Source of the DNA: an uncultured Erythrobacter sp.
Lineage (GTDB): Bacteria; Pseudomonadota; Alphaproteobacteria; Sphingomonadales; Sphingomonadaceae
Length of the DNA stretch: 64,000 nt
Assembly (NCBI GenBank): GCA_947488755.1
Contig: CANLAD010000001.1
Coordinates: forward strand, 2,489,501 to 2,553,500
Reading direction: 5' to 3'
A program made the translations under genes and the position numbers. Shown piece after piece: positions 18,541 to 27,515 of the stretch; position 1 is the first letter of the stretch, and each line of letters starts with the position of its first letter. The notes beneath the pieces were generated by a model that had not been told where the DNA came from, ran no database searches, and saw only the letters and a program-made list of their open reading frames with translations.

Positions 18541-19779
18541 TCACGGCGCGAGGCGCGCATCGACCGGTTGCAGGCGCACATCCTCGATCAGCACTTCACC
18601 AGAATTGCGTCCGCGGCGTGCAAAGGCCTGCAACTCGATCATCTGCATCGGACAATCCGGCGCTATCGTGAGCGCGGCCGCTTCGCCGTCGCGCTCGATA
18701 TCGATCGGTCGCCACAGCCCGCGAGCGTGACACTTCACCGCCCAGTCGAACCGCACCGCGTCGCCATCGACCCGCTCGCCGCGCTGGTCGGTAAGGGCAT
18801 AGCGCCCCGGCGACAATTGCAGCACCCGGCGCAGGACCGGAGCACCATCCTGCGCTCCGGAAGAAAAGGCGATCGCGCCAAAGCCGCCATCGTCGGTTCT
18901 GCCCAGTTCAGCGCCTGTCGCAGCGCCATCCACCGGTGACCAGCCCAGCCAGCCCATGTCAGCCTGCGCCGTTTGATCGGAGAGGCGCGTGTCGCGAAGC
19001 ACGCCGACCCGTTCTGGAAACGCGCGGACGAACAGGGCGCGCGTTGCCTCGGCATCGCCGGAGCGGGCGAGCAGCGAGAGGAAAACCGGACCAATTGCGC
19101 GCGCGAGCGCGCCCGACTCCTCGCGATCGGCGCGCAGGAACACGTCCGCGACATCGCGCACGTCGACTCCGTTCGAGACCAGTGCCATCCTCGCGAATGC
19201 GGCGATCCATTCATTGTCGCGTGCAACTTCACCCGACAGGGCTGCGCGGAACTCGGGGTCAGGTAGCAGTGGCACCATCAGCGCGAAGATTTCCTCACGC
19301 GTCCGGCGACTGGTGGTGAGCGCAATGCCCAGATGCTCCATCGCGCCCGGCACGTCGTCCTCGCGCGCAGCGAGGCGAGCGAGGAGCAACTGGTTGAGCT
19401 CGTCGCGCCGGGTGACCTCCTGCGATAGCTGCGCAAGCTCGCCCGCACGCACAAGCTCGCCCTCGTGTTCCTCATGATAGGCAAGCGCGCGCAGGGCCGA
19501 TGCGTTGAGCGGTTCTCGCCGGATCGCCGCTGCCGCGCTGCTGCGGATCGCGGGATCGCCGAGAGTCTCAGGGTCGCGCAGCGCTGCGACCTGCCAATTG
19601 CGGACATCGGCCTGCGCAGCCCCCGTCACCCGCACGGTCAGCGCTGGATTGCGGGCGGCGAACAGCGCATCGAAGCTGATCGTGAAGGCGTGGGCGGCGA
19701 TGGCGAGGCCGACAAGGCACGCAAGGACCGGGCGAACGCGGTTCACCGACGAAAGCCCGTGCGTGTCATCCCGTCCCAT
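18541..19779 (-). CDS. Membrane-anchored TPR-like protein of the EPS cluster, unknown function
   Basis: 412 residues that I cannot assign to a named family. Residues about 12-40 form one hydrophobic segment (signal anchor). The middle (about 60-280) is alpha-helical, alanine-rich and TPR-like (EPLNASALRALAYHEEHEGE, LLLARLAAREDDVPGAMEHL). The last 100 residues read as a beta-sandwich (RRVLQLSPGRYALTDQ, WRPIDIERDGEAAALTIA) with two cysteines (KCHARG, DCPMQM) that could pair in the periplasm. It begins 12 bp after the tyrosine kinase stop. TPR proteins often scaffold polymerase-secretion complexes, so a periplasmic assembly or length-control role is possible, by inference only. Confidence 0.7.
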   Translation of the reverse strand: MGRDDTHGLSSVNRVRPVLACLVGLAIAAHAFTISFDALFAARNPALTVRVTGAAQADVRNWQVAALRDPETLGDPAIRSSAAAAIRREPLNASALRALAYHEEHEGELVRAGELAQLSQEVTRRDELNQLLLARLAAREDDVPGAMEHLGIALTTSRRTREEIFALMVPLLPDPEFRAALSGEVARDNEWIAAFARMALVSNGVDVRDVADVFLRADREESGALARAIGPVFLSLLARSGDAEATRALFVRAFPERVGVLRDTRLSDQTAQADMGWLGWSPVDGAATGAELGRTDDGGFGAIAFSSGAQDGAPVLRRVLQLSPGRYALTDQRGERVDGDAVRFDWAVKCHARGLWRPIDIERDGEAAALTIAPDCPMQMIELQAFARRGRNSGEVLIEDVRLQPVDARLAP

Positions 19780-19791
19780 GCCGCGCCGGTG

Positions 19792-21981
19792 TCAGGAGTT
19801 GCGGTCGCCATAACCGTAACTGTAACCGTAATCCGTGCCGTAGCCAGTTGCGCGCGTCTGATACTTGGTCATCACCGCGCCGAACAGCCGCGCATCGGCC
19901 TGCCGCAGCCGGTCGAGCGAAGCCTTCAGCGAGCGCTGCGAAACGCCGTTGGTCTCGATCACGAACACGCAGCCCTCGACCGCGCGCGCCAGCAGCGGCA
20001 CGTCGGCCAGGCCAAGCAGCGGGGACGCATCGACGATCACGTGATCGTAATGCGCGTTCAGCTCGGCCAGCAGGTGCTCCATGCGATCGGTGCTGAGCAG
20101 TTCGGCGGCGCTGGGCGGGGGCGGTCCGGTCGAAATGAAATCAAGCCCGGCGCTGCTCGTCTTCTGCACCATGACCTGCCAGTCTTCCTCACCGGCGAGG
20201 TAATTGCTCAGCCCTCTCTCGTTCCGAAGGCCGAGGATCTTGTGACACGAGGGCGAGCGCAGATCGCCGTCGAGCAGCAGGATGCGATCGGAAGTCCGCG
20301 ACAAGGTCTGCGCCAGCGCCACGCTGGTCGTGCTCTTGCCCTCGGCCGGGCGCGTGCTCGTCACCATCAGATTGCGGGGAAATCCGTGTTCGGTGACGAA
20401 AGCGAGGTTCGATTTGACGTTGAAATACGCCTCGGAGAGCTCCGACTTGCGGTCATCGAGCTCGGCCACAAGGTCATCGTGTTCGACGCTCGGCACGGTG
20501 CCCAGCAGCGGTACGCCCAGCGCCTTTCGCACATCGGATGGATCGCGCAGCCCCTCGTCGATCTGTTCGAGCACCACGAGCGCACCAAAGGCCAGCCCAA
20601 TGCCCGCGATCAGCGCGAGCGCGAGGTTGAGGAACGGGTCCGGTGCGCTCGGCGTGCCGGGCACTTCGGCAGTGTCGATAACCGTGATGTTGTTCACCGC
20701 AACGCCGGCAACGCCGATCTCCTTGTAGCGCTGCAACAGGCTGTCATAGAGCTGGCGGTTGGTATCGGCTTCACGGCGATAGATGTTGTACTGGATCGAG
20801 GCGGCGTTCTGCGTCGAGAGCTGACCTTTCAGCCCGTTCACCTGCTGGCGCAGGTCGGCCTCGCGCGCGGCGGCCTGGCGATATTCGTTCGCTCGGCTCG
20901 TCTCGATGCGGCTTTCTTCCTGCTGGATTGAGGTCTTGAGGTCGGTGATCTGGCTCTGCAGCGCGACAGCGGGGGGATAGTCCGATTTGAACTGGCTCAT
21001 CAGCCGGGCATATTCCGCCTCGGCCTCGGCCAAGCGCTGGCGCAGCGAATTGACGGTCGCATTTTCCACGTTGGACGAGTTCGCCGCGCTGCCCTGCAAC
21101 CGGCTTTCCGCCGCGATCCGGTCCGCCGTGGCTCGGGCAAGCGCGGTGTTGAGCGCTTCGAGATCGGTCGAGGCAAGCGTGCGGTCGACGAGCGAGCGAC
21201 CATCGGGCGTCACCGAATTGCCGAGCGTGACGATATCGTTGGCGGCAGCGTAATTGACTGCGCGTCGTTCCGATTCCTCAAGCCGCTCAGCCAGTTCGGC
21301 AAGGCGCCCTTCGAGAAATTCGCGCGCGTCTGCCGTCGAGGCAAAGCGACGATCGCTGCTGGCCGTAATGAATTCGCTTGCCCAGCGATTGGCGATCATC
21401 GCCGAATAATCAGGCGAAGCGCTGGTGTAGCGGATATCGACGAGGCGCGAGCGTGGGATCGGCGCGATCTCGACGTTGTCCAGCAGTAGATCGACCGTCA
21501 GGTTCTCGCGATATTCGCGTTCGTTCCGGCCTTGCGTGAGTGTCCCGGCTTCGAACGTCTCCTCGAGCGCGGCGAGATCGACGCCGTGCGCTGCAAAGAA
21601 CGCCTCGTTGGTCGGAAGACGCAGTCCGCGCGCAATGCGCAGCGCCAGCGAGCGGGCGAGCAGGTTGGAGTACTGCGTCTGGTAGAATTCATCATCCTGG
21701 CCCGTCTGGGCGTTCTCGAGCCCCTCCACGCTGGTGATGTTCGGTTCTTCCCGGCTGATTTCGAGCCGGGCTTCCGCCGTGTATTGCGGGGTCATCAGCA
21801 GCGTTGCGACCAGTCCGACCGCGAGCGCGGCGACGATGATCCCGATCACCACCCACTTCCACCGCAGCAGGCTATGCCAATACTGCAGCAGAATGGGTTG
21901 CTCAGGTTCGTCGTATCCGCCGTGCCCGCTAAGCGCGACGGCCCGACTTTCATTCATGGGTTCGACGAGGTGCCGATTCAT
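19792..21981 (-). CDS. wzc: Polysaccharide co-polymerase/tyrosine autokinase (Wzc-like)
   Basis: 729 residues. An N-terminal Wzz domain has transmembrane helix 1 (VVIGIIVAALAVGLVATLL, about 43-62) and a long periplasmic coiled coil (about 200-430). Helix 2 lies near 470, followed by a BY-kinase domain with Walker A STRPAEGKSTTSVA (about 545), Walker A' ILLLDGDLRSP and Walker B HVIVDASPLLGLADVP. The C-terminus is a tyrosine cluster (ATGYGTDYGYSYGYG) that should be the autophosphorylation tail. Wzc controls assembly and chain length together with Wza. A cognate low-molecular-weight phosphatase (Wzb) is not in the window. Wza is 58 bp upstream in the same direction. Confidence 0.93.
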   Translation of the reverse strand: MNRHLVEPMNESRAVALSGHGGYDEPEQPILLQYWHSLLRWKWVVIGIIVAALAVGLVATLLMTPQYTAEARLEISREEPNITSVEGLENAQTGQDDEFYQTQYSNLLARSLALRIARGLRLPTNEAFFAAHGVDLAALEETFEAGTLTQGRNEREYRENLTVDLLLDNVEIAPIPRSRLVDIRYTSASPDYSAMIANRWASEFITASSDRRFASTADAREFLEGRLAELAERLEESERRAVNYAAANDIVTLGNSVTPDGRSLVDRTLASTDLEALNTALARATADRIAAESRLQGSAANSSNVENATVNSLRQRLAEAEAEYARLMSQFKSDYPPAVALQSQITDLKTSIQQEESRIETSRANEYRQAAAREADLRQQVNGLKGQLSTQNAASIQYNIYRREADTNRQLYDSLLQRYKEIGVAGVAVNNITVIDTAEVPGTPSAPDPFLNLALALIAGIGLAFGALVVLEQIDEGLRDPSDVRKALGVPLLGTVPSVEHDDLVAELDDRKSELSEAYFNVKSNLAFVTEHGFPRNLMVTSTRPAEGKSTTSVALAQTLSRTSDRILLLDGDLRSPSCHKILGLRNERGLSNYLAGEEDWQVMVQKTSSAGLDFISTGPPPPSAAELLSTDRMEHLLAELNAHYDHVIVDASPLLGLADVPLLARAVEGCVFVIETNGVSQRSLKASLDRLRQADARLFGAVMTKYQTRATGYGTDYGYSYGYGDRNS

Positions 21982-22039
21982 AACTTCGAAATTCCGAATA
22001 CGTGTGCCGTCCCGGCGAGAGGCGAGGCGGGCAAATGGG

Positions 22040-22789
22040 TCAATTGTTGTCGAAGACCGTCAGGATGATCGGGGCAAGCAGCGCCGGAGCGATACCGACT
22101 GCGTTGCGGACAAAGCGCTTTTGCGCCGACTCGCCCACAACAACCAGATCGCTCGCGAAGATTTCCGGATCGTCGTAATTCCCGCGCTCGATCCCGCGCA
22201 AATCGTAGATCGCGGCCATGCGCCGACCATTGACCGTGCGAAAAACGATCACTTCTTTCGAATCGGCCAGGTCTTCGAGACCACCGGCCTCGGCGACGGC
22301 ACGAACAAGGGTCATGCGGCCCAGCACCGGATAGGAGCCTGGATCTTCGACTTCGCCCGCGATCGTCACGACGCGGCTGGTGGTCTCCTTGAGGTTCACG
22401 GTGACGCGCGGCTCGCGGATGAAATTGTCACCAAGCTGCTGCGAGATTTCCTGCTCGAGCTGGCCCGGCGTCATGCCGCCCGCATCGATCGTACCGACCA
22501 GCGGGAAGGATACACGACCTGTCGCATCGGCGCGGTAGTCCTGTCGCTCCAGCCCCTCGACCCCGAACACGCCGATCTCGAGCACGTCGAACGGGCCGAT
22601 CAGATAGGGATTGAAAGACAGCGAAACGTCTTCGCGCGTTGGCGGCGGCAATGTCGCGCTATCGGCCATCACGACATTGGAGGTTGGGCCGCTGGCGGAT
22701 TGGATCGGTCCGGCGGGCGGACCGGAACCGCAGCCTGCCAAAAAGAGAGCGGCCGAGAGGATAAGCGTGTGAATACCGATCGATTTCAT
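22040..22789 (-). CDS. wza: Polysaccharide export lipoprotein (Wza-like)
   Basis: 249 residues from the ATG at 22789 with a lipoprotein signal (LILSAALFLAGCGSG; lipobox LAGC), then a Poly_export domain (FNPYLIGPFDVLEIGVFGVEGL, VSFPLVGTIDAGGMTPGQLEQEI) and one SLBB domain (VTIAGEVEDPGSYPVLGRMTLVRAV). It should form the outer-membrane translocon for the polymer. It is shorter than E. coli Wza (about 380 residues) and ends with a hydrophobic stretch (RNAVGIAPALLAPIILTVF), a form common in Sphingomonadales. The track start at 23065 lies inside the upstream gene. The ATG shares one base with that gene's stop (TGATG). Confidence 0.9.
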   Translation of the reverse strand: MKSIGIHTLILSAALFLAGCGSGPPAGPIQSASGPTSNVVMADSATLPPPTREDVSLSFNPYLIGPFDVLEIGVFGVEGLERQDYRADATGRVSFPLVGTIDAGGMTPGQLEQEISQQLGDNFIREPRVTVNLKETTSRVVTIAGEVEDPGSYPVLGRMTLVRAVAEAGGLEDLADSKEVIVFRTVNGRRMAAIYDLRGIERGNYDDPEIFASDLVVVGESAQKRFVRNAVGIAPALLAPIILTVFDNN

Positions 22790-24225
22790 CAATTTGCGTC
22801 CATTTCCATTCTGTCCGTGCGGTACATTTGTGCCGCCGCGGTCTCTCTTTTTGCTCCCGTGCCTTCCCGATCGGTTCGCGCCAGGATCATGGCGAACATG
22901 ATCGCCGCGAAAGACGAAAGGGCCGGCGTGCGCAGGGGATAATCGACTATGCTCGCCAAGGCAAAAAGACAAAGGGTCACAGCGGCGGCTTTTTTTACAC
23001 CGCCTTTCAAATCCTTGGCTGAAGAACGCCTGAATAGTGGCACCGCAGCGCGTGCGGCAACCCATGCGAAGACCGCCAGCAATATCATCGCGGGAATGCC
23101 ACCTGTAAGAAAAACTTCGAGCAGATCGTTATGCGCATGGTTGAAATAACGCGGTTCCAGCCGGTCGAGCGGCTCGTGGCGCTGGTATGTCTCGACAAAC
23201 GTGCCGATACCCGAACCCAGCGGCAGGTAATCGTTCGCCAGTCGCAGGATCGGAAAGAATGTCGTGATGCGGTAATTCTCTCCCTCCTCGACGCCAAGCA
23301 ATCGTTGAAGCGACTTAGCGCGCGAGGCCAGCACGGCGATCGCCGCGATCGCTGTGCTCAAAACAATTGCACCCATTATGGCAATAATTCGCGGTCGCGC
23401 CCCGCGCATGCGGGTGGCGGCGCCGTCATACACTATCGGCATGGAGACAAGGCCGAAGAAACCGAGCAACAGCCCTGCGCGCGATCCCAGAAGCAGAAGA
23501 AACAGCAGCACGATCGCCGCGCCACCACCCGCGAGCCACAGGCGCAAGCGATAGCTCTCGTCACGCTCGCCTCGATAACTGGCGAACACTGCGAGCCAGG
23601 GCAGCATCGCGGCCATGAAAGCGCCGGTGTGATTGCGATTGGCGAACAACCCGATCGGTGCGCCGAAATTGCTCACGCGATAGGGATAGAGCGGACTGTC
23701 GGAACTCGCCGCCGTGGTCTGCAGTATACCAAGGATCATGCAGGCGAGGCCGAGCCCGAGCAAGACCGGCACCAGAGTAGGCCAACGATCCGGTTCGATC
23801 CGCGCCATAAATAAGGCCACCGAAAGCGGCACCGCCAGAGCGTAAAGTGCGTTCCACGTCGCGGCGGGAGCAATAGTAAGCGGCCGCCATACTTCACCAA
23901 GTCCGACCGCGCGATCGATCTCGGCTATCAGCTCGCGCTGTGGCAGCGCCTGCCAGATACTCGGCGGCAGGGGCACGAGATGGAGGAGCGTGAGGCCGAT
24001 CGCAGCGCCAATCAGCGCAAGCAACACACGCTGCGAGCGCAGCAGGGACCACGACGTCGTCGCCAGCAGGAGCGCGCACACAAGGACGGCAGCGGGTCGC
24101 AAGATCAAGAGCTGCACGACATCACCGCGCCCTGACCCCCCGGTGAGGAAAATCAGCGCAAGCCATGCTACAAACAGCCAGAATATCGACGCGGCGCGAA
24201 GGGGAAACGGATTAGCGATTGCCAA
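22789..24225 (-). CDS. O-antigen ligase/polymerase family membrane protein
   Basis: 478 residues with about twelve membrane segments. The Wzy_C/WaaL signature is clear: LGSRAGLLLGFFGLVSMP, then a periplasmic loop containing GSGIGTFVETYQRH and NHAHNDLLEVFLTGGIPAMILL. Such proteins either polymerise repeat units or ligate glycan to an acceptor; with another Wzy-like protein in the cluster, this one could be the ligase or the true polymerase. The start is uncertain: the track ORF reaches 24435 through the divergent promoter region, and I prefer the TTG at 24225, where the hydrophobic protein begins. It precedes wza with a TGATG junction, so both are coupled. Confidence 0.8.
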   Translation of the reverse strand: MAIANPFPLRAASIFWLFVAWLALIFLTGGSGRGDVVQLLILRPAAVLVCALLLATTSWSLLRSQRVLLALIGAAIGLTLLHLVPLPPSIWQALPQRELIAEIDRAVGLGEVWRPLTIAPAATWNALYALAVPLSVALFMARIEPDRWPTLVPVLLGLGLACMILGILQTTAASSDSPLYPYRVSNFGAPIGLFANRNHTGAFMAAMLPWLAVFASYRGERDESYRLRLWLAGGGAAIVLLFLLLLGSRAGLLLGFFGLVSMPIVYDGAATRMRGARPRIIAIMGAIVLSTAIAAIAVLASRAKSLQRLLGVEEGENYRITTFFPILRLANDYLPLGSGIGTFVETYQRHEPLDRLEPRYFNHAHNDLLEVFLTGGIPAMILLAVFAWVAARAAVPLFRRSSAKDLKGGVKKAAAVTLCLFALASIVDYPLRTPALSSFAAIMFAMILARTDREGTGAKRETAAAQMYRTDRMEMDAN

Positions 24226-24458
24226 GACTTTGCGACCTATACGTGCCAGATGCGCCCACGATATGCGGGGCGCGCAACTCCGCGCAGCGCCAGCTCCTAG
24301 CAGACGCCGCCCGCCGCGCAAGCCGTAGCGGATAAGGGTTGGCGTCGATATGGAGCTGGGTGCCCGATGGTCAGCGTTGCCCGAAGCCAGACGCCGCTGT
24401 AAGGCGCTGCCGCTTCGCCCGCCCTGGGCGCTCATATGTTCCAGAGGATTTCCCCGCC

Positions 24459-25730
24459 ATGCATCCCGTCAGTTCCGCGCAGGTCGCGGTCATCGGTCTC
24501 GGCTATGTCGGCCTGCCGCTCGCGGTGGCGCTCGCGCATCGCTACGATTGCACCGGCTTCGATGTCGACGAAAGCCGCATCGGCGAGCTTGCCGACAATC
24601 ACGATCGCACCGCGGAGATAGATGGCGAAGCGCTGGCCCAATCTTCGCTCTCGCTCACACATGATGCAGACGCTGTGCCGCCTTGCGACTATTACATCGT
24701 GACGGTTCCAACGCCGATCGACGAAGCGCGCAATCCCGATCTCGCGATCCTCAAGGCTGCGTCGCGCAGCGTTGGCGAAATGCTGGCGCGCAAGACGGCA
24801 GACCAGACACCGATCGTGGTTTACGAAAGCACCGTCTTCCCCGGCGCGACCGAGGAAATCTGTGCGCCGATTCTGGAAGAGGTGTCGGGCCTTAAATGGG
24901 GGCGCGACTTCTTCATCGGTTACAGCCCCGAACGCATCAATCCGGGCGACCGCGAACATACGATCGACAAGATCACCAAGGTGGTTTCAGGCGACACGCC
25001 CGAAACCTTGGCTAAAGTGTCCGCGCTGTACGGCTCGATCACGACCGGTGGCACGTTCGAGGCGGCCTCCATCAAGGCGGCCGAAGCAGCCAAGGTGATC
25101 GAGAATGCCCAGCGCGACATCAATATCGCTTTCATGAACGAGATCGCGCAGATTTTCGGGCGGATGGACCTGTCGGTCTGGGATGTGCTCGATGCCGCGC
25201 GGACCAAGTGGAATTTCCTGCCGTTTTCCCCAGGCCTTGTCGGCGGGCACTGTATCGGGGTCGATCCCTATTACCTCTCGCACCGCGCCGAACAGCTCGG
25301 CCATGACCCGCGCGTCATCCTTTCCGGGCGAAGCATGAACGACAACATGGCGCACTGGGTGGCGAAGCAAATCCACGCGGCGCGCGGGGGCCAGCCGGGC
25401 AGCCTCTTGCTGTTGGGCCTGACGTTCAAGGAAAATGTGCCCGACCTGCGAAACAGCAAGGTCGCCGATCTCGCCGCCGCGCTGGCGGAGCTGGGCCATG
25501 ACGTGACGATCCACGACCCACTCGCCGACACTGCCGAAGCAAAGCGCGAATACGGTATCGAGCTCGCCGGCGATGCATTGTCGCGGCGCTATGACATGGT
25601 CCTGCTCGCTGTGCCGCATCGCGAATATCTGACCATGGGCACCGAAAGCCTGCGCACACTGCTTACCCCCAATGGAACGCTCGGCGATCTCAAAGGCGTA
25701 CTGGGCGGCGCTAGCGATTGGACGCTATAG
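24459..25730 (+). CDS. wbpA: UDP-GlcNAc 6-dehydrogenase (WbpA/TviB family)
   Basis: 423 residues of the UDP-glucose/GDP-mannose dehydrogenase family: VAVIGLGYVGLPLAVALA, DYYIVTVPTPIDEARNPDL, VVYESTVFPGATEEIC, and the catalytic cysteine in GLVGGHCIGVDPYYL. The NHDRTAEIDGEAL and SPERINPGDREHT stretches favour the WbpA/WbpO/TviB branch acting on UDP-N-acetylhexosamines over UDP-glucose dehydrogenases. It would supply UDP-GlcNAcA to WbpB. The ATG at 24459 follows AGAGGA at suitable spacing; the track start at 24339 lies in the divergent promoter region. It is divergent from the minus-strand cluster and followed by the 4-epimerase after eight bases. Confidence 0.9.
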   Translation: MHPVSSAQVAVIGLGYVGLPLAVALAHRYDCTGFDVDESRIGELADNHDRTAEIDGEALAQSSLSLTHDADAVPPCDYYIVTVPTPIDEARNPDLAILKAASRSVGEMLARKTADQTPIVVYESTVFPGATEEICAPILEEVSGLKWGRDFFIGYSPERINPGDREHTIDKITKVVSGDTPETLAKVSALYGSITTGGTFEAASIKAAEAAKVIENAQRDINIAFMNEIAQIFGRMDLSVWDVLDAARTKWNFLPFSPGLVGGHCIGVDPYYLSHRAEQLGHDPRVILSGRSMNDNMAHWVAKQIHAARGGQPGSLLLLGLTFKENVPDLRNSKVADLAAALAELGHDVTIHDPLADTAEAKREYGIELAGDALSRRYDMVLLAVPHREYLTMGTESLRTLLTPNGTLGDLKGVLGGASDWTL

Positions 25731-25738
25731 GAAGCGTC

Positions 25739-26752
25739 ATGCGCAGCGTTCTCATAACCGGTTCGGCCGGCTTCATTGGATACCACCTCGCCCAGCTGCT
25801 GCTGGATGAGGGCTTCCGCGTCACCGGCTATGACGGGCTGACCGATTACTACGATGTGTCGCTGAAACAGCGGCGGCATGACATGCTGGCTGAGAATGCG
25901 AACTTCACGCCGCATGTGGGGATGCTGGAAGATTTCGATGCGCTCAAATCCGTGGTCGACGCAGCGCAGCCCGACGTGATCGTCCATCTCGCGGCGCAGG
26001 CCGGGGTGCGCTACAGCCTCGAAAACCCGCGCGCCTATGTCGACGCGAACCTGACCGGCACCTTCAACGTGATGGAATGCGCGCGCGAGCACGGCGTCGA
26101 TCATCTGATGATGGCCTCGACCAGTTCGGTCTACGGCGCCAACACCGACATGCCCTTCGATGAGCGGCAGAAATGCGACACGCCGCTGACGCTCTATGCC
26201 GCGACGAAGAAGGCGAATGAGGCGATGGCGCATTCCTATGCCCATTTATGGAATCTTCCGACGACGATGTTCCGCTTCTTCACGGTTTACGGACCATGGG
26301 GCCGCCCGGACATGGCGCTTTTTAAGTTCACGCGCGGGATCCTCGATGGCACGCCGATCGAGATCTACAATCGCGGCGAGATGTACCGCGACTTCACCTA
26401 TGTCACCGACCTGGTACGCGCGATCCGGCTGCTGATCGATTGCCCTCCTGTGCGCCCCGCATCCGGCGCGGACATTCCCGCTGGCGATTCGCTATCCTCG
26501 GTCGCGCCGTGGCGGGTCGTGAATATCGGCAATAACGACAAGGTCCGGCTGATGGACTTCGTCGAGGCAATCGAGGCGGAGTGCGGGCGCAAGGCCGAAG
26601 TGACATTCCTGCCGATGCAACAGGGTGACGTGCCCGCGACCTGGGCGGACGCGAGCCTGCTCAAGACGCTGACCGGATATGCTCCGCAAACCGGATTTCA
26701 CGAAGGCATCAGCGCCTTCGTCGACTGGTATCGCGAATATTACGAAGTTTAG
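25739..26752 (+). CDS. NAD-dependent uronate 4-epimerase (UDP-GlcA/GlcNAcA 4-epimerase type)
   Basis: 337 residues of the extended SDR family: VLITGSAGFIGYHLAQLLL, VIVHLAAQAGVRYSLENP, ASTSSVYGANTDMPF, YAATKKANE (YxxxK) and RFFTVYGPWGRPDMALFKF. The last motif is typical of UDP-glucuronate 4-epimerases (LspL/Cap1J), which make UDP-galacturonate. Since the partner dehydrogenase looks specific for N-acetylhexosamine, action on UDP-GlcNAcA is an alternative. The ATG at 25739 has AGGAAG just upstream, overlapping the previous stop region; the track start (TTG, 25718) is inside wbpA. Its stop overlaps by four bases the stop of the convergent gene. Confidence 0.87.
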   Translation: MRSVLITGSAGFIGYHLAQLLLDEGFRVTGYDGLTDYYDVSLKQRRHDMLAENANFTPHVGMLEDFDALKSVVDAAQPDVIVHLAAQAGVRYSLENPRAYVDANLTGTFNVMECAREHGVDHLMMASTSSVYGANTDMPFDERQKCDTPLTLYAATKKANEAMAHSYAHLWNLPTTMFRFFTVYGPWGRPDMALFKFTRGILDGTPIEIYNRGEMYRDFTYVTDLVRAIRLLIDCPPVRPASGADIPAGDSLSSVAPWRVVNIGNNDKVRLMDFVEAIEAECGRKAEVTFLPMQQGDVPATWADASLLKTLTGYAPQTGFHEGISAFVDWYREYYEV

Positions 26753-27429
26753 GAGCCGTCGGGCAGCGCACCGGGCGCCGCCGCGTCGAGATCGCGCTGC
26801 TCGTCATCACCATCGTCGAATGGACCGGGCTTCGACGGTTCGGCGGGGATCGCGCGCGCATCGGGATTGAGCGGCGGCGGTGTGAGGCTCGGATCGACGT
26901 CGCCATCCACCGGCCCGTCACGTTCGCGTTCCAGCCGTTCGAGATATTCGCGCTCGATCTGCTCGACCCGCTCCTGCTCCGCCGCAGCGTCCTCGTCGAT
27001 CATCGAAAGCCGGTCCTGCCGCGCCTCTTCGATCAGCTGGCTGAAGCGCACATTCTCGCTTTCGGCACGATCGGCATAGGCGGCATTGATGAATTGCTCG
27101 GTACAGCCGGTAATCCCGCCTGCGCCAGCCGGATCGCACGACATCGTGCCGAACTCACCGATGTAGCGGATTGATTCGACCCGCCGTGTCCATGAGGTGT
27201 TCTCGGGCGATCCACTTTGCCGAAGGTTCGACGGGATGCGATAGCGGTCCGCCTCGACCAGGATTTCACACACCACGATCACGCCGTCCTCGGCTTCGGG
27301 GCATTCATCCTCGCTGTAGGCGATTACCATATTTACCCGATCGCCCCCTTCGTCTTGCGCCATAGCCGGAGCGGCGAAGGCAAGCGCAACCATGGGCGCG
27401 AGGGCGAGCGGGCGGATCAGATCGGTCAT
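26749..27429 (-). CDS. Exported protein of unknown function
   Basis: 226 residues, not recognised. A signal peptide is clear (LALAPMVALAFAAPAMAQDEGG, cleavage after AMA). The mature N-terminal half contains four cysteines (DECPEAE, VVCEIL, MSCDPAG, GCTEQF) that could form two disulfides, and the pattern VNMVIAYSEDECPEAEDGVIVVCEILVE. The C-terminal half is charged and coiled-coil-like (EQERVEQIEREYLERLERER), ending in a proline- and aspartate-rich tail. The sequence reads like a sphingomonad periplasmic protein with lineage-restricted conservation. It lies between coq7 and the polysaccharide cluster, stop-to-stop with the epimerase. Confidence 0.7.
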   Translation of the reverse strand: MTDLIRPLALAPMVALAFAAPAMAQDEGGDRVNMVIAYSEDECPEAEDGVIVVCEILVEADRYRIPSNLRQSGSPENTSWTRRVESIRYIGEFGTMSCDPAGAGGITGCTEQFINAAYADRAESENVRFSQLIEEARQDRLSMIDEDAAAEQERVEQIEREYLERLERERDGPVDGDVDPSLTPPPLNPDARAIPAEPSKPGPFDDGDDEQRDLDAAAPGALPDGS

Positions 27430-27515
27430 TGCGGTTCCTGAACGTTATACGGGTCGCGGCGCTGCATAGCAGCCTATGGCGCCATCAGTGAACCGCTTGT
27501 GAAGGGCGGTTCGGC

